A stretch of 64,000 nt of DNA from Nocardia thailandica NBRC 100428 (GTDB lineage: Bacteria > Actinomycetota > Actinomycetes > Mycobacteriales > Mycobacteriaceae). Each line of letters begins with the position of its first letter. Position 1 is the first letter of the stretch. The stretch is from NCBI RefSeq assembly GCF_000308795.1, contig NZ_BAGK01000127.1:1-64000 (forward strand). The letters are read 5' to 3'. The position numbers were made by a program, and so were the translations under genes. This document shows, piece by piece, positions 9,085 to 19,569 of this stretch. The notes under the pieces were generated by a model. The model did not search any database and was not told where the DNA came from. It was given only the letters and a program-made list of their open reading frames with translations.

Positions 9085-10584
9085 ATGACATCGACCCCTG
9101 TCCGGGATCCGCGGATCGTCATCATCGGCGCGGGCGTCGCCGGTATCTCGGCGGCGGTCACCTTCCAGCGGGCGGGCTTCACGAACTTCGTCATCGTGGA
9201 GAAGGGCGAGGACGTCGGCGGTGTCTGGTACTGGAACCGCTACCCGGGACTGACCTGCGACGTGCCCTCGCAGATCTACCAGTTCTCCTTCGCGCCCAAG
9301 CCGGACTGGCGCCGGATCTGGGCCACCGGCCCGGAGATCCAGCGCTACCACCGCGAGGTCGTCGAGCGCTTCGGTCTCGAGCCGCACCTGCGGCTGCGCA
9401 CCGAGGTCACCGGCGCCGCGTTCGACGGCACCGGCTGGGACGTCACGCTCTCGGACGGGTCGAACCTTCGGGCGGACTTCGTGATCGCCGCCACCGGCGT
9501 CCTGCACCACCCGTTCACCCCCGACATCCCCGGCCTGGACACCTTCACCGGCTCGGTGGTGCACACCGCGCGCTGGGACGACACCGTGCGCACCGAGGGC
9601 AGGCGCGTCGCGGTCGTCGGCAGCGGCTCGACCGGCGTGCAGATCGTCTCGGCGGTGCAGCCGGCGGCGCAGCGGCTGGTCCAGTTCACCCGTACCCCGC
9701 AGTGGGTGCTGTGGGCGCCGATGGGACTGCCGCAGGCCCGCGCGATCGGCGCGCTGCTGGGCGCCGCGCCCGCGCTGCACCACCGCGTCTACGACGGAAT
9801 GCTCTGGGCCTCGGGCATTCTCGCCGACATCGTGCTGCGACCCACCTGGCGCCGCCGTGCCGTCCAGCGGTACGCGCGCCTGTCGCTGCGCGCCCAGGTC
9901 AGGGACCGGGACCTGCGTGAACGGCTCACCCCGGATTACGAACCGCTGTGCAAGCGGCAGGTCGTGTCGGGGACCTACTACAAGGCCATCGCCGCGGACA
10001 ACGCCGAACTGGTCACCGAGGCCATCACCGAGATCACCCCCACCGGCATCCGCACCGCCGACGGCCGCCACCACGACGTCGACGTGATCGTCTTCGCCAC
10101 CGGCTTCCATCCCCACAACTACATGCGCCCGATGGACCTGCGCGGCCGCGACGGCGTGCACATCGACGAGGCCTGGGCCGGTGGGCCGCGCGCCTACCGG
10201 ATGACCGCGATCCCCGGATTCCCCAACCTGTTCACGGTGCTCGGCCCGAACTCGCCCACCGGCTCGATCTCCCTGCAGTACTCCTCGGAACTGACCGCGC
10301 GCTACATCACCCGCTGGCTGGAGCGCTTCCGCGACGGGGAGATCGACACCGTCGAGGTCACCGAGGAGGCCACCGATCGCTTCGCGGAGTCGGTGGCGGA
10401 GGCGATGGGGCCGACGGTGTGGAACACCGGCTGCAACTCCTGGTACTTCACCGATCAGAAGACGATCGACCTGTGGCCCTTCGACCGCGCGACCATGACC
10501 GCCCTGCTGAGCGAGCCCGACGAGCGCGACTTCCACGTCACCGTCGCCGACGCGGCGGTCGGGACGGGTCCCGCCGCGCACTAG
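9085..10584 (+). CDS. FAD-dependent Baeyer-Villiger-type monooxygenase
   Basis: 499 residues from an ATG with GAGAGGTG upstream. Two dinucleotide-binding motifs, GAGVAGIS near residue 15 (FAD) and GSGSTGVQ near 180 (NADPH), flank F-T-G-S-V-V-H-T-A-R-W, an exact match to the type I BVMO fingerprint FxGxxxHxxxW. These soluble flavoenzymes insert oxygen next to a carbonyl, making esters or lactones; some relatives N- or S-oxygenate. The C-terminal W-N-T-G-C-N-S-W-Y motif is common in actinobacterial steroid/ketone BVMOs. The substrate is unknown; the hydroxyacyl-CoA-type cluster a few genes on could use lactone-derived acids, but nothing links them directly. Confidence 0.92.
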   Translation: MTSTPVRDPRIVIIGAGVAGISAAVTFQRAGFTNFVIVEKGEDVGGVWYWNRYPGLTCDVPSQIYQFSFAPKPDWRRIWATGPEIQRYHREVVERFGLEPHLRLRTEVTGAAFDGTGWDVTLSDGSNLRADFVIAATGVLHHPFTPDIPGLDTFTGSVVHTARWDDTVRTEGRRVAVVGSGSTGVQIVSAVQPAAQRLVQFTRTPQWVLWAPMGLPQARAIGALLGAAPALHHRVYDGMLWASGILADIVLRPTWRRRAVQRYARLSLRAQVRDRDLRERLTPDYEPLCKRQVVSGTYYKAIAADNAELVTEAITEITPTGIRTADGRHHDVDVIVFATGFHPHNYMRPMDLRGRDGVHIDEAWAGGPRAYRMTAIPGFPNLFTVLGPNSPTGSISLQYSSELTARYITRWLERFRDGEIDTVEVTEEATDRFAESVAEAMGPTVWNTGCNSWYFTDQKTIDLWPFDRATMTALLSEPDERDFHVTVADAAVGTGPAAH

Positions 10585-10591
10585 GCTGGCC

Positions 10592-10617
10592 CGGGTCGCG
10601 CGTTCCGGCGCGGCCCG
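10592..10617 (+). terminator. Hairpin between monooxygenase and methyltransferase
   Basis: Inverted repeat CGGGTCGCGC / GCGCGGCCCG, 10-bp arms with one G-T pair and a 6-base loop. No U tract follows, and the next ribosome-binding site begins about 4 bp later. It could be a weak terminator or an mRNA structure in the methyltransferase leader. Confidence 0.35.
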
Positions 10618-10632
10618 AACAGGGAGGCAGTG

Positions 10633-11250
10633 ATGTCCGAGGGACGGGTGCCCAGCCGCTGGGAGGAGATCGTCGCCGCCGATCCCGGCCACTCGGCCCG
10701 CTATGTCGAACGGTTCCGCACCCTGGCCGAGCAGGGGCACGACATCGTCGGTGAGGCCCGCATGATCGACGCCATGCTCGCGCGCGGCAGCCGCGTCCTC
10801 GACGCGGGTTCGGGCGCGGGCCGGATCGGCGCCCACCTGCACGCCGCCGGGCACACCGTGGTCGGCGTGGACGTCGACGACGCGCTGGTGCGCGCCGCCG
10901 CCGAGGACTATCCCGGCCCCACGTGGCTGGTGGGCGACCTCGCCGACCTCGACCTGCCCGCGCGTGGCATCGCCGAGGGCTTCGACGTCGTCGTGTGCGC
11001 GGGCAACGTGGTGACCTTCCTCGCGCCGGTGACGCGGCGTGCCGTGCTCGCCGGCTTCGCAGGCCACCTGCGCCCGGGCGGGCGGGTGGTCGTCGGGTTC
11101 GGGGCGGACCGCGGCTACGCGTTCGCCGACTTCCTCGACGACGCGCGCGCCGTCGGCCTTGTCGCCGACCTGCTGCTGTCGACCTGGGACCTGCGCCCGT
11201 TCACCGACGACGCGGACTTCCTCGTCGCGGTGCTCTCGCCGGCGGGCTAG
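10633..11250 (+). CDS. Class I SAM-dependent methyltransferase
   Basis: 205 residues from an ATG with AGGGAGG 5 bp upstream (a GTG three bases earlier is possible). Motif I is V-L-D-A-G-S-G-A-G-R-I-G (residues about 56-67), followed by V-V-G-V-D-V-D, whose acidic residue would bind the SAM ribose, and F-D-V-V-V-C-A-G-N-V as motif II. It resembles small SAM methyltransferases of unknown substrate. Its last 4 bp overlap the convergent TetR gene. Confidence 0.85.
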   Translation: MSEGRVPSRWEEIVAADPGHSARYVERFRTLAEQGHDIVGEARMIDAMLARGSRVLDAGSGAGRIGAHLHAAGHTVVGVDVDDALVRAAAEDYPGPTWLVGDLADLDLPARGIAEGFDVVVCAGNVVTFLAPVTRRAVLAGFAGHLRPGGRVVVGFGADRGYAFADFLDDARAVGLVADLLLSTWDLRPFTDDADFLVAVLSPAG

Positions 11251-11846
11251 GCGGGCCGGGCGCCGACGATGCGCAACGCCATCTCGGCGTAGGAGTCGGC
11301 GATGTCCTCGGGCGACCAGTCGCCCTCGTCGCGGTACCAGCGCGCGATGTCGATGCCGAGCGAGAGCAGCGCCACCGTGGCCATCCGCGGGTCGGGCGTG
11401 TCGAACACACCCTCGGCCACCCCGCGCTCCACCAGGTCGCGCATCGCCTGATCGATGCGGTGGCGGATGTCGCGGATCTCGGCGAGGTGCTCGGGCGAGA
11501 GCGATCCGAGCTCGTAGTTCACGATGCGGGCGCCGGTGTGGTCGCGGGCGTGGTGCACGGCGAACTCGTGCACCACCGTGCGCAGCGCGACGGCCGGGTC
11601 GGCGGAGGAGGAGATCGCGTCGAGGACCAGGTTCAGGGTCGCCACGTGACCGGCCCGTGAGATCACGTACAGCAGTTCCTCTTTGGACTTGTGGTGCACG
11701 TAGACCGCGGCGGGGCTCATGCCCGCCCCGGCCGCGATGTCGCGGGTGGTCGTGCCGTTGAAGCCCTTCTCGGCGAACGCGGCGATCGCCGCCTCGAGCA
11801 GGCGCGCGCGGGTCGCGTCGCCCCGGGGTTCGGTCGTCTCGGTCAT
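11247..11846 (-). CDS. TetR-family regulator of the adjacent acyl-CoA cluster
   Basis: 199 residues. N-terminal TetR HTH: A-F-A-E-K-G-F-N-G-T-T-T-R-D-I-A, then A-G-M-S-P-A-A-V-Y-V-H-H-K-S-K-E-E-L. The C-terminal ligand domain (W-Y-R-D-E-G-D-W-S-P-E-D-I) resembles fatty-acyl/steroid-CoA-responsive regulators such as KstR2. An in-frame ATG at 11857 is an alternative start; neither has a strong Shine-Dalgarno. It is divergent from the SDR-kinase-dehydrogenase operon, with a KstR2-like palindrome between them, and probably represses that operon and itself until a CoA thioester binds (inference). Confidence 0.87.
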   Translation of the reverse strand: MTETTEPRGDATRARLLEAAIAAFAEKGFNGTTTRDIAAGAGMSPAAVYVHHKSKEELLYVISRAGHVATLNLVLDAISSSADPAVALRTVVHEFAVHHARDHTGARIVNYELGSLSPEHLAEIRDIRHRIDQAMRDLVERGVAEGVFDTPDPRMATVALLSLGIDIARWYRDEGDWSPEDIADSYAEMALRIVGARPA

Positions 11847-11970
11847 CTCGCCGCCCATTATCTCGCCGCGGTGGTCCGCTTCCTGTGTCAGGTCGTGTGA
11901 CCCGGCCGACAGCCGCGTGATGGGTGCCCGCCCCTTGACCTGACGTGTGACCTCCTGCACGATACTTCAA

Positions 11971-11984
11971 AGCAAGCGCTTAGT
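11971..11984. promoter_or_regulatory. KstR2-like operator (AGCAAGCGCTTAGT)
   Basis: AGCAAGCGCTTAGT matches 9 of the 10 fixed positions of the published KstR2 consensus AnCAAGnnCTTGnT. It lies between the TetR gene and the SDR operon, 7 bp upstream of the SDR ribosome-binding site. Relatives of KstR2 use very similar palindromes, so the local TetR protein is the likely binder. Confidence 0.7.
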
Positions 11985-12004
11985 CAGCAGGAGGAGATCG
12001 AGGG

Positions 12005-12772
12005 ATGTCGAGGGTTTCGGAGAATCGGTTCGCGGGTGAGGTGGCCATCGTGACCGGCGCCAGCCGTGGTATCGGATTCGGTATCGCGCAGCGGCTGGTC
12101 GGCGAGGGCGCGCGCGTCGTCGTCACCGCCCGCAACCAGGAGGCCCTGGACGCCGCCGTCGAACAGCTCGGCGGCCCCGAGCACGCCCTGGGTATCGCCG
12201 GGCGCGCCGACGACACCGACCACCAGGAGGAGGTGGTCTCCCGCGCGATCGAGGTCTTCGGCGCGGCGGGCCTGCTCGTGAACAACACCGGCATCAACCC
12301 GGTCTACGGGCCGCTGATCGAGCTCGACCTCGGCGCGGCCCGCAAGATCGTGGAGGTCAACTGCCTGGCCGCCCTGTCCTGGGCGCAGCGGGTGCACAAG
12401 GCGTGGATGGCCGAGCACGGCGGCGCCATCGTCAACGTCTCCTCGGTCGCCGGGGTGCGCCCGGCCCCCGGCATCGGCTTCTACGGCGCCAGCAAGGCGA
12501 TGCTGACCTACCTCACCCAGGACCTCGCGGTGGAACTCGGCCCGCGCATCCGGGTCAACGCGGTCGCCCCCGCGGTGGTCAAGACGAAGTTCGCCACCGC
12601 GCTCTACGAGGGACGCGAGCAGGAGGTCGCCGACACCTACCCGCTCAAGCGCCTCGGCGTGCCCGAGGATATCGGTAGCGCCGTCGCCTTCCTGCTGTCC
12701 GCCGACGCCGACTGGATCACCGGTCAGCTGCTGGTCGCGGACGGCGGCGTCACCCTGACCGGCGGCGTCTGA
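12005..12772 (+). CDS. Short-chain dehydrogenase/reductase
   Basis: 255 residues from an ATG with GGAGGAG at 11991. Classical SDR: T-G-A-S-R-G-I-G cofactor motif (about 16-23), N-N-T-G-I, N-V-S-S-V-A-G with the catalytic serine, and Y-G-A-S-K with catalytic Tyr and Lys. FabG-like NAD(P)-dependent oxidoreductase acting on a hydroxy/keto group; first gene of a five-gene run ending at 17624. In this setting it probably oxidises a hydroxyacyl-CoA or a related alcohol (inference). Confidence 0.9.
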   Translation: MSRVSENRFAGEVAIVTGASRGIGFGIAQRLVGEGARVVVTARNQEALDAAVEQLGGPEHALGIAGRADDTDHQEEVVSRAIEVFGAAGLLVNNTGINPVYGPLIELDLGAARKIVEVNCLAALSWAQRVHKAWMAEHGGAIVNVSSVAGVRPAPGIGFYGASKAMLTYLTQDLAVELGPRIRVNAVAPAVVKTKFATALYEGREQEVADTYPLKRLGVPEDIGSAVAFLLSADADWITGQLLVADGGVTLTGGV

Positions 12773-12821
12773 CGCGGCCGGACCGCGAAACCCTCGAACC
12801 CGACAGACCTGGAGTGATCCC

Positions 12822-13573
12822 ATGACCGAGACCAAGACCGCGATCGTCACCGGAGCCGCCCGTGGCATCGGCGCCGCCGTCGCCCGCCGCCTGGCCGCCG
12901 ACGGCCTCGCCGTGGCCGTCATCGACCTCGACGAGGCCGCCTGCGCGCCCGTCGTCGAGCAGATCCGGGGCGCGGGCGGCCGCGCCCTCGCCGTCGGCGC
13001 CGACGTGGCCGACGAGGCGGCGGTGACCGCCGCGGTCGAGCGGGTGGCCACCGAACTCGGCGCCCCGACCGTCCTGGTCAACAACGCGGGCGTCCTGCGC
13101 GACAACCTGCTGTTCAAGATGAGCGCCGACGACTGGGACACGGTCATGAACGTGCACCTGCGCGGCACCTTCCTCATGAGCCGCGCCGCCCAGAAGTACA
13201 TGACCGCCGCCGGATTCGGCCGCATCGTGAACCTGTCGAGCACCTCGGCGCTCGGCAACCGCGGCCAGGCCAACTACTCCGCGGCCAAGGCGGGCCTGCA
13301 GGGCTTCACCAAGACCCTCGCGCTGGAACTGGGCAAGTTCGGCGTGACCGTGAACGCCATCGCCCCCGGGTTCATCGAGACCGAGATGACCGCCGCCACC
13401 GCCGCGCGCGTCGGCGCCTCCTTCGAGGACTTCAAGGCCGCCGCGGCCGCGCAGATCCCGGTCGCGCGCACCGGCGTGCCCGACGACATCGCCCACGCCG
13501 CCTCGTTCTTCGTCAGCGAGGGCGCCGGTTTCGTCTCCGGTCAGGTGCTCTACGTGGCGGGTGGTCCCACCGT

Positions 13574-13577
<4 letters not shown>
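12822..13577 (+). CDS. SDR, FabG-like 3-oxoacyl reductase / hydroxyacyl-CoA dehydrogenase
   Basis: 251 residues. T-G-A-A-R-G-I-G near residue 10, N-N-A-G-V, N-L-S-S-T-S with the catalytic serine, and Y-S-A-A-K with catalytic Tyr/Lys. It overlaps the following kinase gene (ATGA), showing translational coupling to the acyl-CoA steps. FabG paralogues in such clusters act on beta-hydroxyacyl-CoA as often as on ACP substrates, so a catabolic dehydrogenase is more likely than a fatty-acid synthase component. Confidence 0.9.
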
Positions 13578-14598
<1,021 letters not shown>

Positions 14599-14599
<1 letters not shown>

Positions 14600-15822
14600 T
14601 GGACTTCGCCTACGACGCGCGCACCGAGGAGCTGCGCGCCGAGCTGCTGGATTTCATGGACGGCCACGTGTATCCGGCCGAACCGGTCTTCCACGAGCAG
14701 CTGCGCGGCCTCGAGAATCCCTGGGCGTGGGACTCGGCGCCGGTGATGACCGAACTGCGCGCCGAGGCCCGCCGCCGCGGCCTGTGGAACCTCTTCCTGC
14801 CCGGCGAGCACGGCGCCGGGCTGACCAACCTGCAGTACGCGCCGCTGGCCGAGATCACCGGCCGCAGCGCCCAGCTCGCGCCCGCGGCGCTCAACTGCGC
14901 GGCCCCCGACACAGGCAACATGGAGGTGCTGGCCCTCTTCGGTGACGACGCGCAGAAGAAGCAGTGGCTGGAACCGCTGCTGGACGGGCGCATCCGGTCC
15001 GCCTTCGCCATGACCGAGCCCGACGTGGCCTCCTCCGACGCCACCAACATCGCCACCCGGATCGAGCGCGACGGCGACGAGTACGTGCTCAACGGCCGCA
15101 AGTGGTGGATCACCGGCGCGATGAACCCCAACGCGCGCATCTTCATCGTCATGGGCAAGACCGACCCATCGGCGAGCAGGCACAAGCAGCAGTCGATGAT
15201 CCTGGTGCCCCGCGACACCCCCGGTCTGGAGATCCGGCGCGGCATGGAGGTCTTCGGCTACGACGACCGCGACCACGGCGGCCACGCCGAGATGTCGTTC
15301 ACCGACGTCCGGGTGCCCGCGAGCAACCTGATCGGCGGCGAGGGCTACGGTTTCGCCATCGCGCAGGCCCGGCTCGGGCCCGGCCGCATCCATCACTGCA
15401 TGCGGTCGATCGGCGTGGCCGAGCGGGCCGTCGAGCTGATGTGCGCGCGGGCCGACGAGCGGGTCGCGTTCGGCCGTCCGCTGGCCGACCAGGGCGTGGT
15501 CCGGGACTGGATCGCCGAATCGCGGGTGCGGCTCGAGCAGCTGCGGCTGCTCGTGCTCAAGACCGCGTGGCTGATGGACACCGTCGGGAACAAGGGCGCC
15601 CACACCGAGATCCAGGCGATCAAGATCGCCACCCCGGCCACGGTGGAGTGGATCCTCGACAAGGCCATCCAGGTGCACGGCGCCGCCGGGCTGTCCCAGG
15701 ACTTCCCCCTGGCCGCCGCCCAGGCGGGCATCCGGACCCTGCGCTTCGCCGACGGCCCCGACGAGGTGCACAAGAACGCGCTGGCCAAGAGCGAGCTGGC
15801 GCGGCAGCGGACGGCGCGATGA
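14599..15822 (+). CDS. Acyl-CoA dehydrogenase, ACAD10/11-type
   Basis: 407 residues, FAD enzyme. Along its length it follows the dehydrogenase domain of human ACAD11: [47 protein letters not shown] and A-D-G-P-D-E-V-H. In that family the enzyme takes the 4-phosphoacyl-CoA made by the kinase domain and eliminates phosphate to give an enoyl-CoA. Here kinase and dehydrogenase are separate but overlapping genes. The assignment rests on remembered family sequences and is strong; the natural substrate chain is not known. Confidence 0.92.
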
Positions 15823-17624
15823 CCGGCACGGACTCGCTGATCCTGTCCCGGCGCGACCTGGACTTCCTGCTCTACGACTGGCTCGATGTCACCGCGCTGA
15901 CCGCGCGGCCCCGCTACGCCGATCACGACCGGGGCACCTTCGACGCCGTCCTCGAGCTGAGCGAGGCGATCGCGACCCGGCACTTCGCCACGCACAACAA
16001 GAAGAGCGACGCGCAGGAGCCGACCTTCGACGGCGAGAAGGTGCACATCATCCCCGAGGTCGGGGCGGCGCTGAAGGTGTTCGCGGAGGCCGGGCTGATC
16101 GGCGCGGCCATGGACTACGAGATCGGCGGCATGCAGCTGCCCGCCGTGGTCGCGGGCGCGTGCACGGCGTGGTTCCAGGCGGCGAACGTCGGCACCGCCG
16201 CCTACCCCTTCCTGACCGTCGGCAACGCGAACCTGCTGCGGGCCCACGGCAGCGCGGAGCAGGTGGAGACCTTCGTACGGCCGATGGTGGAGGGCCGATT
16301 CTTCGGGACCATGTGCCTGTCGGAGCCGCAGGCCGGGTCGTCGCTGGCCGACATCACCACCCGCGCGGTGCCCCAGGACGACGGCACCTACCGGATCACC
16401 GGGACCAAGATGTGGATCTCGGGCGGTGAGCACGAGCTCAGCGAGAACATCGTGCACCTGGTGCTGGCCAAGATCCCCGGCGGTCCCGCCGGGGTGAAGG
16501 GGATCTCGCTGTTCATCGTGCCCAAGTTCCTGGTCGAGGACGACGGCGCCCTGGGCGAGCGCAACGATGTGGTGCTGGTCGGGCTCAATCACAAGATGGG
16601 CTACCGCGGTACGACCAACACGTTGCTCAACTTCGGCGAGGGCCGCTACACCCCGGGCGGGGCGGCGGGGGCGGTCGGCTACCTGGTCGGGGAGGCCAAC
16701 CACGGCCTGTCCTACATGTTCCACATGATGAACGAGGCGCGGATCGGGGTGGGGCAGGGCGCGACCGCGCTGGGGTACACCGGCTATCTACACGCGCTCG
16801 ACTACGCCCGGTCGCGGCCGCAGGGGCGCGCGGCGGGGTCGAAGGATCCGGCCTCACCCCAGGTGCCGATCATCGAGCACGCCGACGTGCGGCGGATGCT
16901 GCTGGCGCAGAAGAGCTATGCCGAGGGCGCGCTCGCGCTGAACCTGTACTGCAGCCGCCTGCTGGACGAGGAACGCACCGCCGAGCGGGAGGCGGACCGG
17001 GCCGAAGCGCGCCTGCTGCTGGACGTCCTGACCCCGATCGCCAAGAGCTGGCCGTCGCAGTGGTGCCTGGCCGCCAACGACCTCGCCATCCAGGTGCACG
17101 GCGGCTACGGCTACACCCGCGAGTACAACGTGGAGCAGTTCTACCGCGACAACCGGCTCAACCCGATCCACGAGGGCACCCACGGCATCCAGGCGCTCGA
17201 CCTGCTGGGCCGCAAGGTGATCATGCGGGACAGCGCCGGCCTGGCCCTGCTGCTCGCGACCATCGCGGCCACCACGGCGAAGGCCGCCGCGGTCGGTGGT
17301 GAGGCGGCCGAGCTGGCCGCGCGGCTCGAGGGGGCCGCGGGTTGCGTCGCCACGACGACCGCCACCGTGTGGTCCACCGGTGACCCCGCGATCGCGCTGG
17401 CCAACGCCGCCACCTACCTGGAGGCGGTCGGGCACGTCGTGCTGGCCTGGATCTGGCTCGAGCAGTACCTCGCCGTCGGTGACCGGAGCGAGCCCTTCCA
17501 CGAGGGCAAGCGGCAGGCGGCGCGCTACTTCTTCCGCGTCGAACTCCCGCGCACCGGGCCACAGTTCGACCTGCTGGACAGCCTGGACGTGACCGCCCGC
17601 GACTGCCGGGCGGACTGGTTCTGA
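15819..17624 (+). CDS. Long acyl-CoA dehydrogenase (about 600 aa, FadE5-type architecture)
   Basis: 601 residues from an ATG overlapping the previous stop. Acyl-CoA dehydrogenase core with [14 protein letters not shown] substrate/FAD loop, [19 protein letters not shown] and [20 protein letters not shown] near the catalytic end, followed by the extra C-terminal domain of the 600-residue class (AcdA/FadE5-like). These oxidise acyl-CoAs to 2-enoyl-CoAs, often of broad or long chain length. Last gene of the operon; a hairpin follows at once. It may continue beta-oxidation after the ACAD11-like step. Confidence 0.92.
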   Translation: MTGTDSLILSRRDLDFLLYDWLDVTALTARPRYADHDRGTFDAVLELSEAIATRHFATHNKKSDAQEPTFDGEKVHIIPEVGAALKVFAEAGLIGAAMDYEIGGMQLPAVVAGACTAWFQAANVGTAAYPFLTVGNANLLRAHGSAEQVETFVRPMVEGRFFGTMCLSEPQAGSSLADITTRAVPQDDGTYRITGTKMWISGGEHELSENIVHLVLAKIPGGPAGVKGISLFIVPKFLVEDDGALGERNDVVLVGLNHKMGYRGTTNTLLNFGEGRYTPGGAAGAVGYLVGEANHGLSYMFHMMNEARIGVGQGATALGYTGYLHALDYARSRPQGRAAGSKDPASPQVPIIEHADVRRMLLAQKSYAEGALALNLYCSRLLDEERTAEREADRAEARLLLDVLTPIAKSWPSQWCLAANDLAIQVHGGYGYTREYNVEQFYRDNRLNPIHEGTHGIQALDLLGRKVIMRDSAGLALLLATIAATTAKAAAVGGEAAELAARLEGAAGCVATTTATVWSTGDPAIALANAATYLEAVGHVVLAWIWLEQYLAVGDRSEPFHEGKRQAARYFFRVELPRTGPQFDLLDSLDVTARDCRADWF

Positions 17625-17630
17625 CCCGCC

Positions 17631-17664
17631 GGACCGCCGCGCGCCACCCGGCCCGCGGCGGTCC
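17631..17664 (+). terminator. Hairpin terminator after the acyl-CoA dehydrogenase operon
   Basis: Perfect 11-bp arms GGACCGCCGCG / CGCGGCGGTCC with a 12-base loop, 7 bp after the stop codon. No U tract, as is usual at this GC content. It separates the catabolic operon from the sensor kinase gene. Confidence 0.65.
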
Positions 17665-17752
17665 ACCCCTATTCCGGAAGTCGTAGGCCGGGCGGCCCGA
17701 TGTCGGTCCCGGGGCCGACGCTGCGGGCCGCCCCGCGCTCTAGGGTGAGCCC

Positions 17753-18925
17753 ATGCTGGACGAACGCCTGGTGCGCTGGTGGACGCGCCATCCCGTCCGG
17801 GCCGACGCCGCGGTGACGCTCGTGCTGCTCGCGCTGTGCGCGGGCGCGGGGCTGCTGGTCGGCGCGGACCCGGACTCCTACGCGTTCTCGGTGGCGCTGC
17901 TCGCGCCGCTGGCCGTGCGGCGGCGGTGGCCCACGGCCTGCGCGGCCATCGTCGCCGCGGTGGCCCTGACCCAGTGGCTGACCGTGCGCGACACCACCGG
18001 GGCGCTGCCCGCCGACATCGCGGTGCCGCTGGCGATCCACGCCCTCGCCGCCCACGGCACCCGGCGGGCCAGCCACGCCGGCCTGGCCGCCGGGCTCGGC
18101 GGGGCCGTCCTCGGCGGCATCAGCTGGCCGCAGCTGCCGCTGCCCGCGCTCGCGCACGTGCTGGTCGGGGTGTCGCTGGCGGGGATCGTCAGCGCGGCCT
18201 GGCTCGCGGGCTCGTGGCAGCGGGCGCGCCGCCACGAGATCACGGCGCTGACCCGGCACGCGGCGCTGCGCGAGCAGCAACAGCGCGAGCACACCCGCCT
18301 CGCCGTGCTCGAGGAACGCACCCGCATCGCCCGCGACCTGCACGACATCCTCGCCCACTCCCTGGCCGTGGTCATCGCCCAGGCCGACGGCGGCCGCTAC
18401 GCCGCGCGGGCCGAACCCGGCCGCGCGGTCGAGGCCCTGTCCGCCATCGGCGACCAGGCCCGCGCCGCCCTGGCCGACACCCGCCGCGCCATCGGCGTCC
18501 TGCGCGAGGACCCGGGGACCGGGCCCGACGCGGCGCCCGCCCCCGGTATCGCCGACCTACCCGCGCTCGCCGCGGACCTGCGCGGTGCGGGCCTGCCGGT
18601 GACCCTGGCCGTCGACCTGCCCGGCCCGCCGCTGGATTCCGGCGTCGGCCTGCTCGTCTACCGCATCGTGCAGGAAGGTCTGACCAACGTGGTCAAACAC
18701 GCGGGAACCGGTGCGGCCGCGCGGGTCTCGGTCCGCGCCGACGGACCGCGGTTGCGCGTCGAGGTCGCCGACGACGGCACGGCCGGGCCGAGCGGGACCC
18801 GCCCCGGCTACGGGCTGATCGGCATGCGCGAACGGGTCGGCGCCTACGGCGGCAGCGTCGACCTGCGCCACCGGCCCGGCGGCGGGCACCGGCTGGCCGC
18901 GGTGATCCCGCTCGGGCAGCCGTGA
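17753..18925 (+). CDS. NarL-type sensor histidine kinase
   Basis: 390 residues. The N-terminal half carries about five hydrophobic segments (residues 15-165), then a coiled linker and the HisKA_3 box R-I-A-R-D-L-H-D-I-L-A-H-S with phospho-acceptor His near 197. The C-terminal HATPase has V-K-H-A-G-T (N box variant), D-D-G-T-A-G and G-Y-G-L-I-G-M-R-E-R. No extracytoplasmic sensor domain is evident, so sensing probably occurs within the membrane. GTGA overlap with the response regulator shows they form one system. Confidence 0.92.
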   Translation: MLDERLVRWWTRHPVRADAAVTLVLLALCAGAGLLVGADPDSYAFSVALLAPLAVRRRWPTACAAIVAAVALTQWLTVRDTTGALPADIAVPLAIHALAAHGTRRASHAGLAAGLGGAVLGGISWPQLPLPALAHVLVGVSLAGIVSAAWLAGSWQRARRHEITALTRHAALREQQQREHTRLAVLEERTRIARDLHDILAHSLAVVIAQADGGRYAARAEPGRAVEALSAIGDQARAALADTRRAIGVLREDPGTGPDAAPAPGIADLPALAADLRGAGLPVTLAVDLPGPPLDSGVGLLVYRIVQEGLTNVVKHAGTGAAARVSVRADGPRLRVEVADDGTAGPSGTRPGYGLIGMRERVGAYGGSVDLRHRPGGGHRLAAVIPLGQP

Positions 18926-19569
18926 TCACCGTCCTCCTCGTCGAGGACCAGGAGCTGGTGCGCGCCGGGTTCCGCATGGTCGTCGACTCGCAACCCGACC
19001 TGCGGGTCGTCGGCGAGGCGGGCGACGGCGCCGCCGGCGTGGCGGCGGCGGCGCGACTCGGCCCGGACGTGGTCGTCATGGACATCCGTATGCCCGGACT
19101 CGACGGCATCGAGGCGACCCGCCGGATCCTGGCGGCACCGGACCCGCCCCGCGTGCTGGTCCTGACGACCTACGATCTCGACGACTACGCGGTGGCCGCG
19201 GTGCGCGCCGGGGCCGCCGGTTTCCTGCTCAAGGACGCCCCCGCCGAGCGGTTCCTGGCCGCCGTGCGCTCGGTGCACGCCGGCGAGGCGGTCCTCGCCC
19301 CGTCCACCACCCGCCGGCTGCTGCACCGGCTGGCCCCGGCCGCCGATCCCGCGGCCCGGGCGCTGGTGGCCGCCCTGACCGACCGCGAACGGCAGGTGCT
19401 GCGGGTGATGGCCGCGGGCGCCTCCAACGCCGAGATCGCGCTCGCGCTCGGCGTGGGCGCGGGCACGGTGAAGACCCATGTGCGCCACATCCTCACCAAG
19501 CTGTCCGCGCGGGACCGGGTGCGCGCGGTCATCGTCGCCCACGAGGCCGGGCTCGCCGGCCCGGGCTAG
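18922..19569 (+). CDS. NarL/FixJ-family response regulator
   Basis: 215 residues from a GTG overlapping the kinase stop. Receiver domain with phosphorylation site D54 (V-V-V-M-D-I-R-M-P-G) and conserved K in F-L-L-K-D-A-P near 104; LuxR-type HTH at about 148-210 (L-T-D-R-E-R-Q-V-L, S-N-A-E-I-A-L-A-L, V-K-T-H-V-R-H-I-L-T-K-L). Cognate partner of the preceding kinase. Its 3' end overlaps the convergent peptidase gene by 4 bp. Target genes unknown. Confidence 0.93.
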   Translation: MITVLLVEDQELVRAGFRMVVDSQPDLRVVGEAGDGAAGVAAAARLGPDVVVMDIRMPGLDGIEATRRILAAPDPPRVLVLTTYDLDDYAVAAVRAGAAGFLLKDAPAERFLAAVRSVHAGEAVLAPSTTRRLLHRLAPAADPAARALVAALTDRERQVLRVMAAGASNAEIALALGVGAGTVKTHVRHILTKLSARDRVRAVIVAHEAGLAGPG

